Assembly (NCBI RefSeq): GCF_030317035.1 | Contig: NZ_JASZYK010000002.1 | Location: 372,001-436,000 of the forward strand | DNA length: 64,000 bases | Direction of reading: 5' to 3' | Source: Variovorax sp. J22G73 | GTDB lineage: Bacteria; Pseudomonadota; Gammaproteobacteria; Burkholderiales; Burkholderiaceae_C | Shown here: in pieces, positions 6,559 through 12,851 of the stretch | Layout of the letters: every line of letters starts with the position of its first letter | Position numbering within the stretch: position 1 is the stretch's first letter | Program-made: the position numbers and the translations under genes | Notes under the pieces: generated by a model | Database searches by the model: none | Seen by the model: the letters and a program-made list of their open reading frames with translations, nothing else | What the model was told of the DNA's origin: nothing

Positions 6559-6741
6559 ATGTCCCTCTCCCCTAAAGCGCAGGCGCAAGCCGCGTGGGAA
6601 GCCGCCGCGCTGGCCGAGCGCTCGCATACGGCGCATGTCAACGAAGTGCATCCCGGTGAATACCTGGAGGCCCAGGAAGCCGCGCTTGTCCACGGAATCG
6701 ACGTGGCGCACCTGGAGCCCGAATACCTCGTACTCGAATGA
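6559..6741 (+). CDS. Early phage protein, 60 aa
   Basis: ATG at 6559 with AAGGA at 6548-6552. The product is helical and acidic (MSLSPKAQAQAAWEAAALAE... EYLEAQEAALVHGIDVAHLE). It follows tandem-hairpin leader copy 2. No family is recognised. A longer frame from a TTG at 6532 would start inside hairpin 2 and is not preferred. Confidence 0.6.
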   Translation: MSLSPKAQAQAAWEAAALAERSHTAHVNEVHPGEYLEAQEAALVHGIDVAHLEPEYLVLE

Positions 6742-6748
6742 GGCACTG

Positions 6749-6937
6749 ATGCAACTGAATCGCACCACCACCGAACAACGCCAGCTCGAAGACCTGTCGC
6801 ACTCCCTGCATTACCTGAGCGATGACCGCATCGGGCACTTATTAACCACGGCATCGCCTGCCGTTGCCCGCCTGCTCCACGAGGAACGCGAACGCCGGTA
6901 CGAAGCGCTGCGCGAGACCTGCGACCTCGAAATTTGA
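6749..6937 (+). CDS. Early phage protein, 62 aa
   Basis: Starts seven bases after the previous stop, with GAGG just upstream. The product starts MQLNRTTTEQRQLEDLSHSL and is charged and helical (HEERERRYEALRETCDLE). It lacks its own hairpin leader and is probably co-translated with the 60-residue gene. No family is recognised. Confidence 0.6.
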   Translation: MQLNRTTTEQRQLEDLSHSLHYLSDDRIGHLLTTASPAVARLLHEERERRYEALRETCDLEI

Positions 6938-6947
6938 AAGCCCTGCC

Positions 6948-6984
6948 GCGTGCCCTGTGAGGCACGCGAGAGCGCTTTTGCTCT
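6948..6984 (+). promoter_or_regulatory. Tandem two-hairpin leader, copy 3
   Basis: Hairpin 1: GCGTGCC (6948-6954) pairs with GGCACGC (6961-6967). One base later hairpin 2: AGAGC (6969-6973), loop GCTTTT, GCTCT (6980-6984). CCGGAGG and the ATG at 7001 follow. Confidence 0.7.
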
Positions 6985-7000
6985 AAACCGGAGGCCCACC

Positions 7001-7291
7001 ATGACCCCTGATATGCACGCGGCCCTTTGTGCCGTTCAAACCGTCGCCCGAGCCAATGGCCGGGACTGGAAGCACGCACTGAGCGTCGCGTGGGCCACTG
7101 GGGCCTATTGGCGGCTAAAGGGCATCGTATCGAACAGTGACCCGCTTTGCGGCCTGCTGCAAGGCGTTCGCAATTCGCCGGCCTGGGGCCCGGGGTCACG
7201 CTTCTGGGAGACCGTGAAGCTCGATGCCGCCAAGCGTCTGGAATGGCGCGATGAAGTCGACGATATGAGGCACACCCTGATCGATGGATGA
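7001..7291 (+). CDS. Early phage protein, 96 aa
   Basis: ATG at 7001 with a strong GGAGG ten bases before it. The 96-residue product (MTPDMHAALCAVQTVARANGRDW...) has a helical first half and a charged end (KRLEWRDEVDDMRHTLIDG). An in-frame upstream extension runs through leader copy 3 and is rejected. Its stop overlaps two possible downstream ATGs. No family recognised. Confidence 0.65.
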   Translation: MTPDMHAALCAVQTVARANGRDWKHALSVAWATGAYWRLKGIVSNSDPLCGLLQGVRNSPAWGPGSRFWETVKLDAAKRLEWRDEVDDMRHTLIDG

Positions 7292-7362
7292 CACTCTTTT
7301 GGGCGTTTGGCCGGGCGCATCAGGCATTCCCGACGTAAGCCTGTGCTCACCGAAACCACTGG

Positions 7363-7482
7363 ATGAACTTACAGTACGATACAGCCTCGCCCCAGCACGG
7401 GGCCGCTGGTATCCCGGACTTCCTACGGCGCATCTGCCGACCCGGAGACCTGCGCAAGCGCACAGAAAGTGGCTTGTTGTGA
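7363..7482 (+). CDS. Possible small phage protein, 39 aa (frame uncertain)
   Basis: The frame from ATG 7363 gives MNLQYDTASPQHGAAGIPDFLRRI..., a plausible small phage protein, but with a poor ribosome binding site. Two other frames compete: 7284-7496 (70 residues, starts inside the previous gene) and a 16-codon frame from an ATG at 7288 that overlaps the previous stop as ATGA. The choice rests on composition only. A frameshift joining the last two is possible. Confidence 0.35.
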   Translation: MNLQYDTASPQHGAAGIPDFLRRICRPGDLRKRTESGLL

Positions 7483-7605
7483 CTCTCTCGCACTGATCGC
7501 CTCTACGGCATCCACCGGCCTCTAGGCCCACCACGACGAAACGAAAAACCGCAGGCCCTGCCCTGTTGGCTTCGTCACGTCCCTACGACCTTCAACAGCT
7601 CGAAT

Positions 7606-7645
7606 GCAAGCCTCTATGCAGGGGTTTGCGTGGGCGCTGTTGCCC
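7606..7645 (+). promoter_or_regulatory. Tandem two-hairpin leader, copy 4
   Basis: Hairpin 1: GCAAGCC (7606-7612) pairs with GGTTTGC (7623-7629) with one G-T pair. Two bases later hairpin 2: GGGC (7632-7635), loop GCTGTT, GCCC (7642-7645). The ATG follows at 7667 after a weak GAAAG ribosome binding site. Confidence 0.65.
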
Positions 7646-7666
7646 TGTCCTGAAAGACGTTGCTCC

Positions 7667-8065
7667 ATGACTGCTCTCGCACTCCAAACCATCAACCACG
7701 AACGCGCCGTAGGCGCCATCGCCTCCCCAATCCTGCTGCAGAACGCCGAGAACGCGGTGCGCCGCTCGTCGATCCAGCGCCGCCTGCACGGTCTGCACGG
7801 CGAGACCATTGACCGTAGCGACTACCGCAGCCTCTTGACCGCCGCTGCGGCAATCACGGGAACGCTGTGCGCCGTCACCTTCGCCAAGGATGACGGATCG
7901 CCCCGCACCATGGTTTGCCAGCCCTGCCCCGAGGCGGACGACACCCGCCGCTACATGACCGTGTGGGACGTTGAGGCCGCCGACTACCGGCGCGTGAACC
8001 TCGACGGCATCGTGAAGGTGACCCTCGAAACGAACTGCGTCCCGCGCGGTATCCGCCCCCTCTGA
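7667..8065 (+). CDS. Phage protein with SH3-like beta-barrel signature (DUF2693-like)
   Basis: A 132-residue protein. The C-terminal half carries FAKDDGSPRTMVCQPC... followed by YMTVWDVEAADYRRVNLDGIVKV, the pattern (F-x-K-x-DG-x-R-x-M ... V-x-D-x-x-x-x-x-R-x-x-x-x-D-x-I) of a small SH3-like beta-barrel family common in phages. The N-terminal half is helical (ALQTINHERAVGAIASPILLQN). The ATG at 7667 is chosen because the longer frame runs through the tandem hairpins. Its role is unknown; relatives are thought to bind nucleic acid or transcription proteins, but this is inference. Confidence 0.65.
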   Translation: MTALALQTINHERAVGAIASPILLQNAENAVRRSSIQRRLHGLHGETIDRSDYRSLLTAAAAITGTLCAVTFAKDDGSPRTMVCQPCPEADDTRRYMTVWDVEAADYRRVNLDGIVKVTLETNCVPRGIRPL

Positions 8066-8076
8066 AAGCTTCAAGC

Positions 8077-8117
8077 ACAAGCCTCGCGAGCCGGGGTTTG
8101 TCTGGACGCTTTTGTCC
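8077..8117 (+). promoter_or_regulatory. Tandem two-hairpin leader, copy 5
   Basis: Hairpin 1: ACAAGCC (8077-8083) pairs with GGTTTGT (8095-8101) with one G-T pair. Two bases later hairpin 2: GGAC (8104-8107), loop GCTTTT, GTCC (8114-8117). CCGGAGA and the ATG at 8135 follow. Confidence 0.7.
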
Positions 8118-8134
8118 TGAACCGGAGAACATCC

Positions 8135-8392
8135 ATGATCGTTTACGAAGCGCATAACGCTGAGGCCACCAAGGCCTTCGGCACGCTCGCTGAGGCGCAC
8201 GAGTGGTGCAAGTCGACCTGCGAGTCCGTGTTCCGTGGAGGCTGTCGCATCACCCAGGCTGACGTCGCAACCGACAAGGCCAACATCTTGCGCCTGCTCA
8301 ATGCGGCCGGCGGCACGCACGTGTACACCGGGCGCCAGTGGAAGTTGACCAATCGCGGCGGCCTCACTGAGATTCAAGGGGAGGATGAATGA
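8135..8392 (+). CDS. Early phage protein, 85 aa
   Basis: ATG at 8135 with GGAGA upstream, after leader copy 5. The product (MIVYEAHNAEATKAFGTLAEAHEWCK...) mixes helices and short strands and has three cysteines. Its stop overlaps the ATG of a 23-residue membrane microprotein (ATGA). No family recognised. Confidence 0.65.
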   Translation: MIVYEAHNAEATKAFGTLAEAHEWCKSTCESVFRGGCRITQADVATDKANILRLLNAAGGTHVYTGRQWKLTNRGGLTEIQGEDE

Positions 8393-8463
8393 GCACAGCC
8401 GCCGCCTGCCTCTTCATCTACGGCTGCCTGTTCGGCTATCTGCTGGCGAAAGGCGGCCTATGA
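8389..8463 (+). CDS. Membrane microprotein, 23 aa
   Basis: ATGA overlaps join it to the genes on both sides (8389-8392 and 8460-8463), and GGGGAGG lies just upstream at 8379. The product is MSTAACLFIYGCLFGYLLAK plus three residues, one hydrophobic helix ending in a Lys. It is far below usual annotation limits; coupling on both sides is the evidence. Function unknown. Confidence 0.45.
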   Translation: MSTAAACLFIYGCLFGYLLAKGGL

Positions 8464-8624
8464 ACAGCACCGAAGCCCTGGCCCTCGCACGACTGGCCGA
8501 CCCGGAGGTCTCCAAGCTCATTGAAGACACATCGGGCTGGCCCTGCGTCTCCTTCGACCGTTACGCGTCGATGTGTTTGCTTGGCTTTGCAGACCGAGCA
8601 CTGGACGCCAAGGAGCCCCTTTGA
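8460..8624 (+). CDS. Early phage protein, 54 aa
   Basis: The ATG overlaps the stop of the 23-residue gene, and the stop overlaps the TTG start of the next. The product starts MNSTEALALARLADPEVSKL and ends FADRALDAKEPL; it is helical with a central WPCVSFDRY. A longer in-frame start at 8385 lies inside the upstream gene and is not preferred. No family recognised. Confidence 0.6.
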   Translation: MNSTEALALARLADPEVSKLIEDTSGWPCVSFDRYASMCLLGFADRALDAKEPL

Positions 8625-8869
8625 GCCAAAAAGAGCATGAATGGCTACCGCCCTATCAACCTACAAGTTCGAAGGCTGTACAGGCCGCCCAGGGGCCTTC
8701 CGTGGTCATCAGGCCACACGAGGTTTTCAACCCGAGCTGGGGCCTTATCCAGGCGCCATGTTCCGGTCAAACAGGCACCCTGATTTGGCGAGGCGACTAC
8801 AGCGGCGTGGTGCGCTTGGCCGATGACACGACGATCTGGGTGCCCCTCACGCACCTCAATGAGGCCTGA
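8621..8869 (+). CDS. Early phage protein, 82 aa, TTG start
   Basis: The best start is a TTG at 8621 that overlaps the preceding stop (TTGA), continuing the coupled chain. The C-terminal half (GLIQAPCSGQTGTLIWRGDYSGVVRLADDTTIWV...) looks like a small beta-barrel domain. Competing frames from ATGs at 8636 and 8641 give basic, low-complexity products and are less likely. No family is recognised. Confidence 0.5.
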   Translation: MSQKEHEWLPPYQPTSSKAVQAAQGPSVVIRPHEVFNPSWGLIQAPCSGQTGTLIWRGDYSGVVRLADDTTIWVPLTHLNEA

Positions 8870-9155
8870 GAAATGTCCACAAAGCAGAGAGCTTGATTGT
8901 GTACCTGAGGTGTATAGGTACTAAAGGTCTAAGAGATACATAGGACCTTCCTGAGAGTCTTAGGACTCTCAAGAGCGTCTTGCCCCGGGGCTACTGAATT
9001 TGTTGCAGAAGTGTGACAACGGACTGATTTAGTAGACCCAATGTGGTGCGCAGGTAGCACGAATCCACCACTCGCTTTTTAAACTAGCGGGTATCCATTA
9101 CATTTCAGACGCTAACGTGAACTATGAGCACCTACACAACTTGAAAGGTTGAGAA
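8870..9155. promoter_or_regulatory. Control region upstream of the XRE regulator
   Basis: 286 bases without a gene and AT-richer than the surroundings. It holds a perfect hairpin TGAGAGTC-TTAG-GACTCTCA (8952-8971) without a T run, TAGCAYGA-motif site E (9053-9065), and a weak promoter candidate with TACATT at 9099-9104. This is where a lysogeny regulator would be expected to control its own expression. Confidence 0.45.
9053..9065 (+). promoter_or_regulatory. TAGCAYGA-motif site E
   Basis: Reads GGTAGCACGAATC, about 90 bases before the start of the XRE regulator gene. Confidence 0.4.
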
Positions 9156-9521
9156 ATGACTGTCCCCGTGTCTAACACCGCCCGAATCATGCGCAAGCGG
9201 TTCGGAGCATGGCTGAAGGAGGCTCGCGAGCAAGTGGGCCTGACGCAACTGGACCTTGCTGCACTTCTGGACTACGCCTACCCGACGACGATTTCACAGA
9301 TCGAACGCGGCGCTGCTGCACTGCCACCCGGCGAACTCCACCGCTGGGCCGAGGCCATCCGCCTCACACCTAAAAAAGTGGCTGAAACCTACCTCTACTA
9401 CACCGAGCCGTTCCTCTACGCGGCTCTCCACGGCAAAGACCCATATGCTCTCGAAAAACTTCCACGTCCTGAGCCCGTCCTTATGCGACGGTCGTCCCGA
9501 ACTGGCCCAAAGCCTTCTTGA
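9156..9521 (+). CDS. XRE-family transcriptional regulator (candidate phage repressor)
   Basis: A 121-residue protein with a helix-turn-helix at residues about 16-62 (FGAWLKEAREQVGLTQLDLAALLDYAYPTTISQIERG), the classic Cro/CI-type domain. The C-terminal part (TYLYYTEPFLYAALHGKDPYALE...) is not a peptidase-type domain, so LexA-like self-cleavage is unlikely. It sits between the early genes and int, the usual place for a lysogeny regulator. The TAGCAYGA sites are candidate operators, which is an inference. Confidence 0.75.
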   Translation: MTVPVSNTARIMRKRFGAWLKEAREQVGLTQLDLAALLDYAYPTTISQIERGAAALPPGELHRWAEAIRLTPKKVAETYLYYTEPFLYAALHGKDPYALEKLPRPEPVLMRRSSRTGPKPS

Positions 9522-9762
9522 CCACCTGCGCGAGACCGGCGCCACCATCACCGAGGACGCGACCGACGAGTCCAATCCCTGGTTCTCTTGGACGTGGTGT
9601 GACAGCGAAGACCTCACCATCACCCTCTGGCCTCACGAGGCCGTCCTGGGGCGCTACAACGTGCCCCGCCTCATCGCAGTCCCTCTCGCTGCGGTGAGCG
9701 CCCTGCTCTCCGCCGCCGTAAACATGGCGCCTACTGTGGCGAGCACGGGCTTCCTGAACTAA
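9445..9762 (+). CDS. Hypothetical phage protein, 105 aa, overlapping the regulator gene
   Basis: Starts in another frame inside the last 77 bases of the XRE gene, with ATG at 9445 and a weak ribosome binding site. The product has an acidic, tryptophan-rich centre (DESNPWFSWTWCDSEDLTITLWPHE) and a hydrophobic C-terminus (LIAVPLAAVSALLSAAVNMA). It ends 17 bases before int. The long overlap makes the exact start uncertain. No family recognised. Confidence 0.5.
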   Translation: MLSKNFHVLSPSLCDGRPELAQSLLDHLRETGATITEDATDESNPWFSWTWCDSEDLTITLWPHEAVLGRYNVPRLIAVPLAAVSALLSAAVNMAPTVASTGFLN

Positions 9763-9779
9763 CCCCTAAGGAGCAAACC

Positions 9780-11174
9780 ATGACCGTGTTCAAGCGGCCT
9801 GAATCCGCCGTATGGCACTGCAAGTTCTCGCTGCTCGGTGTGCAGGTCCGTGAGTCCACGGGGTGCACCCTGAAGACCGACGCTCTGGCCTGGGAGGTCA
9901 AGCGCCGTCAGCAAATCCGTGAGGACGTCGAAGCCGCCCGCCAGGGCCGCTCCCGCATGACGCTGTACGCGCTCGCGGAGTCCTGGCTGAGCGCGAGCGA
10001 GCTGACCCACGTCGATCACCGCAACAACATCAGCCGTGTCCGCAAGCTGTTCGGTGACGAGTTCCGCCCGGACGGTCGCGGCGGCTGGCAACTCACCGTC
10101 GGCGGGCGCTACGGACTGTCGCGCGAGCTTGCCGTCCAGGACCTGTCTCAGCGCGACCTCGTCGACCTCAAGGCGGCTCGTTTGAAAGAAGGAGTCTCCC
10201 CGGCCACAGTGAATCGCGAGATGGCGCTGGTGCAGACGCTGATCGGCTATGCCAAGTCGCTGAACGTGGTCACGCCGAACCCGCCAATCGTGTTCAGCCA
10301 TGGCCGCAACAAAGCCGCGAGCCTGAAGATGCCCGAGCGCCGGGGCAAGCTGCGCTGGCTGCGCCCCGCCGAGGAAGACAGACTGCTCGCCAGCCTGCGC
10401 GAAGAAGCCGACGCACGTGAGCACGACCAGTCGGCTATTGATGCCTACTGCCTCGTTATGTTCCTGCTGGATACCGGCGCCCGGTACAACGAAGTCGCGA
10501 AGGTCCGGTGGAACAAGATCGACCTCAAGGCCGGCACCATCAATCTGTACCGAGGCAAGGTGGACAACGAAGGCGTGCTGACCCTGCCGCAGCGCACCTT
10601 GCGCATGCTCAAGGACCGCAAAGAGTCGATGGAAGGCCTGGGGTTCGGATACGTGTTCCCGGCCCTTAAAGGCCGCGCATGGAAGCCTGGGGTCGACATG
10701 CCACGTGGTCACTCCACTAAGTCGATCCAGAGGCACATCGATGCATGCGGACTCAACGCTGACGAGAGCGAAGACCGCGTCACGCCGCACACCTTCCGCG
10801 ACACCTTCGCAGCCAAGCTGGTCCAGGCCGGCGTCTCGCTACTCAAGGTGTCCAAACTGCTCGGCCACGCCACGGTTGTGATGACGCAGAAGTACGCGCA
10901 CCTGTCGCCGGAAGCCACCGGAGCCGAAGCCGCCGCAGTGATCGACCGCCTGCATGCTGAGAAATATCCACAAGGTGACGACCTTAACGCCGGAGCCAGT
11001 GGACACAGTTTGGGACACAGTGGCACCGGACACAGTTCGCGACTCGTGCTACATGACCAGATGAAAAAACGCCAAGTGCCTGCGGCAAATGACGATTTTC
11101 AGAGTTCGCTGGTAGGACGTACTGGATTCGAACCAGTGACCAACGGATTAAAAGTCCGCTGCTCTACCAACTGA
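9780..11174 (+). CDS. Tyrosine-type site-specific integrase
   Basis: A 464-residue recombinase that would insert and excise the phage genome. The catalytic set is visible: R235 (TGARYNE), H337 and R340 (HTFR), H363 (LGHA) and nucleophile Y372 (QKYAHL). AAGGAG lies nine bases before the ATG. The C-terminus has a GHS repeat (residues about 408-418) and its last 20 residues are encoded by the antisense strand of the tRNA-Lys gene, ending at a stop inside the tRNA. That tail is therefore set by the attachment site and may be unimportant for catalysis. Confidence 0.93.
   Translation: MTVFKRPESAVWHCKFSLLGVQVRESTGCTLKTDALAWEVKRRQQIREDVEAARQGRSRMTLYALAESWLSASELTHVDHRNNISRVRKLFGDEFRPDGRGGWQLTVGGRYGLSRELAVQDLSQRDLVDLKAARLKEGVSPATVNREMALVQTLIGYAKSLNVVTPNPPIVFSHGRNKAASLKMPERRGKLRWLRPAEEDRLLASLREEADAREHDQSAIDAYCLVMFLLDTGARYNEVAKVRWNKIDLKAGTINLYRGKVDNEGVLTLPQRTLRMLKDRKESMEGLGFGYVFPALKGRAWKPGVDMPRGHSTKSIQRHIDACGLNADESEDRVTPHTFRDTFAAKLVQAGVSLLKVSKLLGHATVVMTQKYAHLSPEATGAEAAAVIDRLHAEKYPQGDDLNAGASGHSLGHSGTGHSSRLVLHDQMKKRQVPAANDDFQSSLVGRTGFEPVTNGLKVRCSTN
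10999..11035. repeat. Three GGACACAG repeats within the int 3' end
   Basis: Copies at 11001-11008, 11013-11020 and 11028-11035, encoding the GHS repeats of the integrase. They lie 75-110 bases from the tRNA end, the distance at which arm-type integrase sites or accessory-factor sites are often found. Two copies in almost the same arrangement lie at 4186-4206. Confidence 0.5.
11042..11054 (-). promoter_or_regulatory. TAGCAYGA-motif site F
   Basis: Reads ATGTAGCACGAGT on the minus strand, 56 bases from the 3' end of the tRNA gene and inside int. Confidence 0.4.
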
Positions 11175-11185
11175 GCTAACGTCCC
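11110..11185 (-). tRNA. tRNA-Lys (TTT anticodon), prophage attachment site
   Basis: The minus strand gives a 76-base cloverleaf: acceptor GGGACGT pairing with ACGTCCT (a G-T pair at the end, the rest Watson-Crick), D arm GCTCAGTTGGTAGAGC, anticodon arm around CTTTTAA, T arm ACTGG-TTCGAAT-CCAGT and an encoded CCA. The 3' end faces the prophage and int reads into it from the other strand, the standard arrangement for integration into a tRNA 3' part. The shared core cannot be measured without the other end. Confidence 0.95.
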
Positions 11186-11236
11186 GGAACCATTTTTATT
11201 GCTTCTTGCCGACGTTGAATCCGGCAAAGCCTAAGA

Positions 11237-12079
11237 TTATAGCGCGAGGTTCGAGGCTATTTTGTCGAGAACCCAACCTGCCGCACATTGACCGAAAGTT
11301 GCGGTCACGCTGACCACCGATCCGTAGCCGTGGCAGTTGAGCGAACCGTCGCCTTCGATGGCGCACGACGCATCGGGCGGCGCCACGCTTTCGCGGCTGA
11401 AGACACAGGTCACGCCGATCTTCTTGCCCTCGCGCGGCGCACCGTGCTCCTTGCGCAGGCGCTGGCGAAGCTGCGCCAGCAGCGGGTCGTGCGTCACGAG
11501 CGCGAGGTCGTCGATGTCGACCTTGTGCGCCTGCCGCTTGCCACCCGCCGCTCCCACGGTCACGAACGCCGTTCGCGTTGCCCGTGCCCAGGCCGCCATG
11601 GTCAGCTTGGCCTTCACCTGGTCGCAGGCATCGATGACCGCCGTGGCCGGCCCGTTGGCGGCCTGCGCCGCCTCGAGCAATGCCGTCCAGTTGCCGGGCT
11701 CGACGAACTCGTCGATGGCGTGCACCTTGCACTCGGGGTTGATCTGCGCGATGCGGTCACGCATGGCATCGACCTTGGCTTGCCCCACGGTGGCCTCCAG
11801 CGCGTGGATCTGGCGGTTGATGTTCGACTCCGACACATGGTCGAGATCGATCATCGTCAGCCGCCCCACCCCGCTGCGCGCCAGCGCCTCGACCGCCCAC
11901 GACCCCACCCCGCCGATACCCACGACCAGCACGTGCGCGTTGCGGATGCGCGCGGCACCCGCCACGCCGTACAGGCGTTCCAGCCCGCCGAAGCGGCGCG
12001 CAAAGTCGGGCGCCGCGATGTCCGTGAAGACATCCGCGGCGGCAGGAGGAGTGAGTGCGGCAGCGATGACGGCGCTCAA
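11237..12079 (-). CDS. tcdA: tRNA threonylcarbamoyladenosine dehydratase TcdA
   Basis: A 280-residue E1/ThiF-like enzyme that uses ATP to cyclise t6A at position 37 of ANN-decoding tRNAs. It has the nucleotide-binding GIGGVGS at residues 54-60, the acidic MIDLDHV strand and NINRQ at 86-90. It is the last gene of the tolB-pal-cpoB unit on the same strand and abuts the tRNA-Lys gene, the first chromosomal gene beyond the prophage. Length and motifs fit the family well. Confidence 0.92.
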   Translation of the reverse strand: MSAVIAAALTPPAAADVFTDIAAPDFARRFGGLERLYGVAGAARIRNAHVLVVGIGGVGSWAVEALARSGVGRLTMIDLDHVSESNINRQIHALEATVGQAKVDAMRDRIAQINPECKVHAIDEFVEPGNWTALLEAAQAANGPATAVIDACDQVKAKLTMAAWARATRTAFVTVGAAGGKRQAHKVDIDDLALVTHDPLLAQLRQRLRKEHGAPREGKKIGVTCVFSRESVAPPDASCAIEGDGSLNCHGYGSVVSVTATFGQCAAGWVLDKIASNLAL

Positions 12080-12098
12080 GCGGAAAGCTCCGCCGGCA

Positions 12099-12851
12099 TC
12101 AGCGCAGGCGCGAGAGACGCTCGCGGCCGGCCTGCGCGGCTTCGGACTGCGGGTAGGCCTTGGTCAGGTCTTCCAGCGTGCGGCGCGCGGCGCGCGTGTC
12201 CTTCAGCTCGATCTGGCAGTTCGCGATCGACAGCACGGCCTCGGGTGCCTTGGCGTGGTCGGGCGCGAGCGAGAGCATGGAACGGAAGTTCGCGATGGCC
12301 TCGTTGTAGTTGCGCGTGGCGTACTGCGCATTGCCGAGCCAGAACAACGCCGAGGCGTTGTAGCCGCTTTGCGGGTAGCGCTTGACGAAGTCGGCGAAGG
12401 CGGTTTGCGCCTGGGCGAACTGGCCCGCGCGAAACACGCCGAGCGCGGCTTCGAAGTCGGCCTTTTCCTTCGGGTCGGCGTTGAACTCGCGGCCGTCCAC
12501 GGACACCTTCGACGGCTCGCTCTGCTTGAGCTTGTCGTCGAGGCTGGTCTGGCGCGACTGCATGTCGCTCAGCGTGCGCGTGAGCTGCTCGTTCTGGCCG
12601 GTCATGCGTGCCAGGTCGCCTCGCATCTGCTCGATCTGGTTCTGCAGGTCGAGCAGGCTGCGACGCAGCTGGCCGTTTTCGTCGGTCAGCCGCTGGTCGG
12701 TCTGCTGGCGCATGGCCTCGACACGCTGGCGCAGGTCGAGGATGGCCTTGCGGGCTTCGTCATCCTCGAACAGAGCGGCCTGCGACCCCAGGGAGACGCA
12801 AAGCAAGGCCGCGGCCAGCGCCGCGCCTCGCAACACGGCGCGGGGCATCAC
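12099..12851 (-). CDS. cpoB: Tol-Pal system protein CpoB (YbgF)
   Basis: A 250-residue periplasmic protein that coordinates outer-membrane constriction with peptidoglycan synthesis at division. A signal peptide (LRGAALAAALLCVSLGSQA) is followed by a coiled-coil segment rich in Gln/Leu (about residues 40-115) and a C-terminal tetratricopeptide region (ALFWLGNAQYATRNYNEAIANF, TRAARRTLEDLTKAYPQSEAA). Its start overlaps the pal stop (TGATG), as expected for the conserved tolB-pal-cpoB operon. Confidence 0.93.
   Translation of the reverse strand: MMPRAVLRGAALAAALLCVSLGSQAALFEDDEARKAILDLRQRVEAMRQQTDQRLTDENGQLRRSLLDLQNQIEQMRGDLARMTGQNEQLTRTLSDMQSRQTSLDDKLKQSEPSKVSVDGREFNADPKEKADFEAALGVFRAGQFAQAQTAFADFVKRYPQSGYNASALFWLGNAQYATRNYNEAIANFRSMLSLAPDHAKAPEAVLSIANCQIELKDTRAARRTLEDLTKAYPQSEAAQAGRERLSRLR

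Larger units (their letters stand above)
1..11185. mobile_element. Temperate T7-like podovirus prophage, right part including one attachment end
   Basis: Late genes (virion protein, holin-like, terminase pair of the T7 gp18/gp19 type) are followed by early small genes, an XRE regulator and a tyrosine integrase whose 3' end lies in a tRNA-Lys gene. Bacterial housekeeping genes start directly beyond the tRNA. In a T7-like genome the terminase is at the right end and early genes at the left, so terminase followed by early genes is what a circularised phage integrated at a site just after int would give. RNA polymerase, replication and most structural genes would then lie left of the window. The left attachment site is not visible. 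Confidence 0.85.

Noticed and set aside
11113..11174. The text GRTGFEPVTNGLKVRC at the integrase C-terminus as a protein domain
   Set aside because: It is the antisense translation of tRNA-Lys and appears in many unrelated database proteins for that reason.
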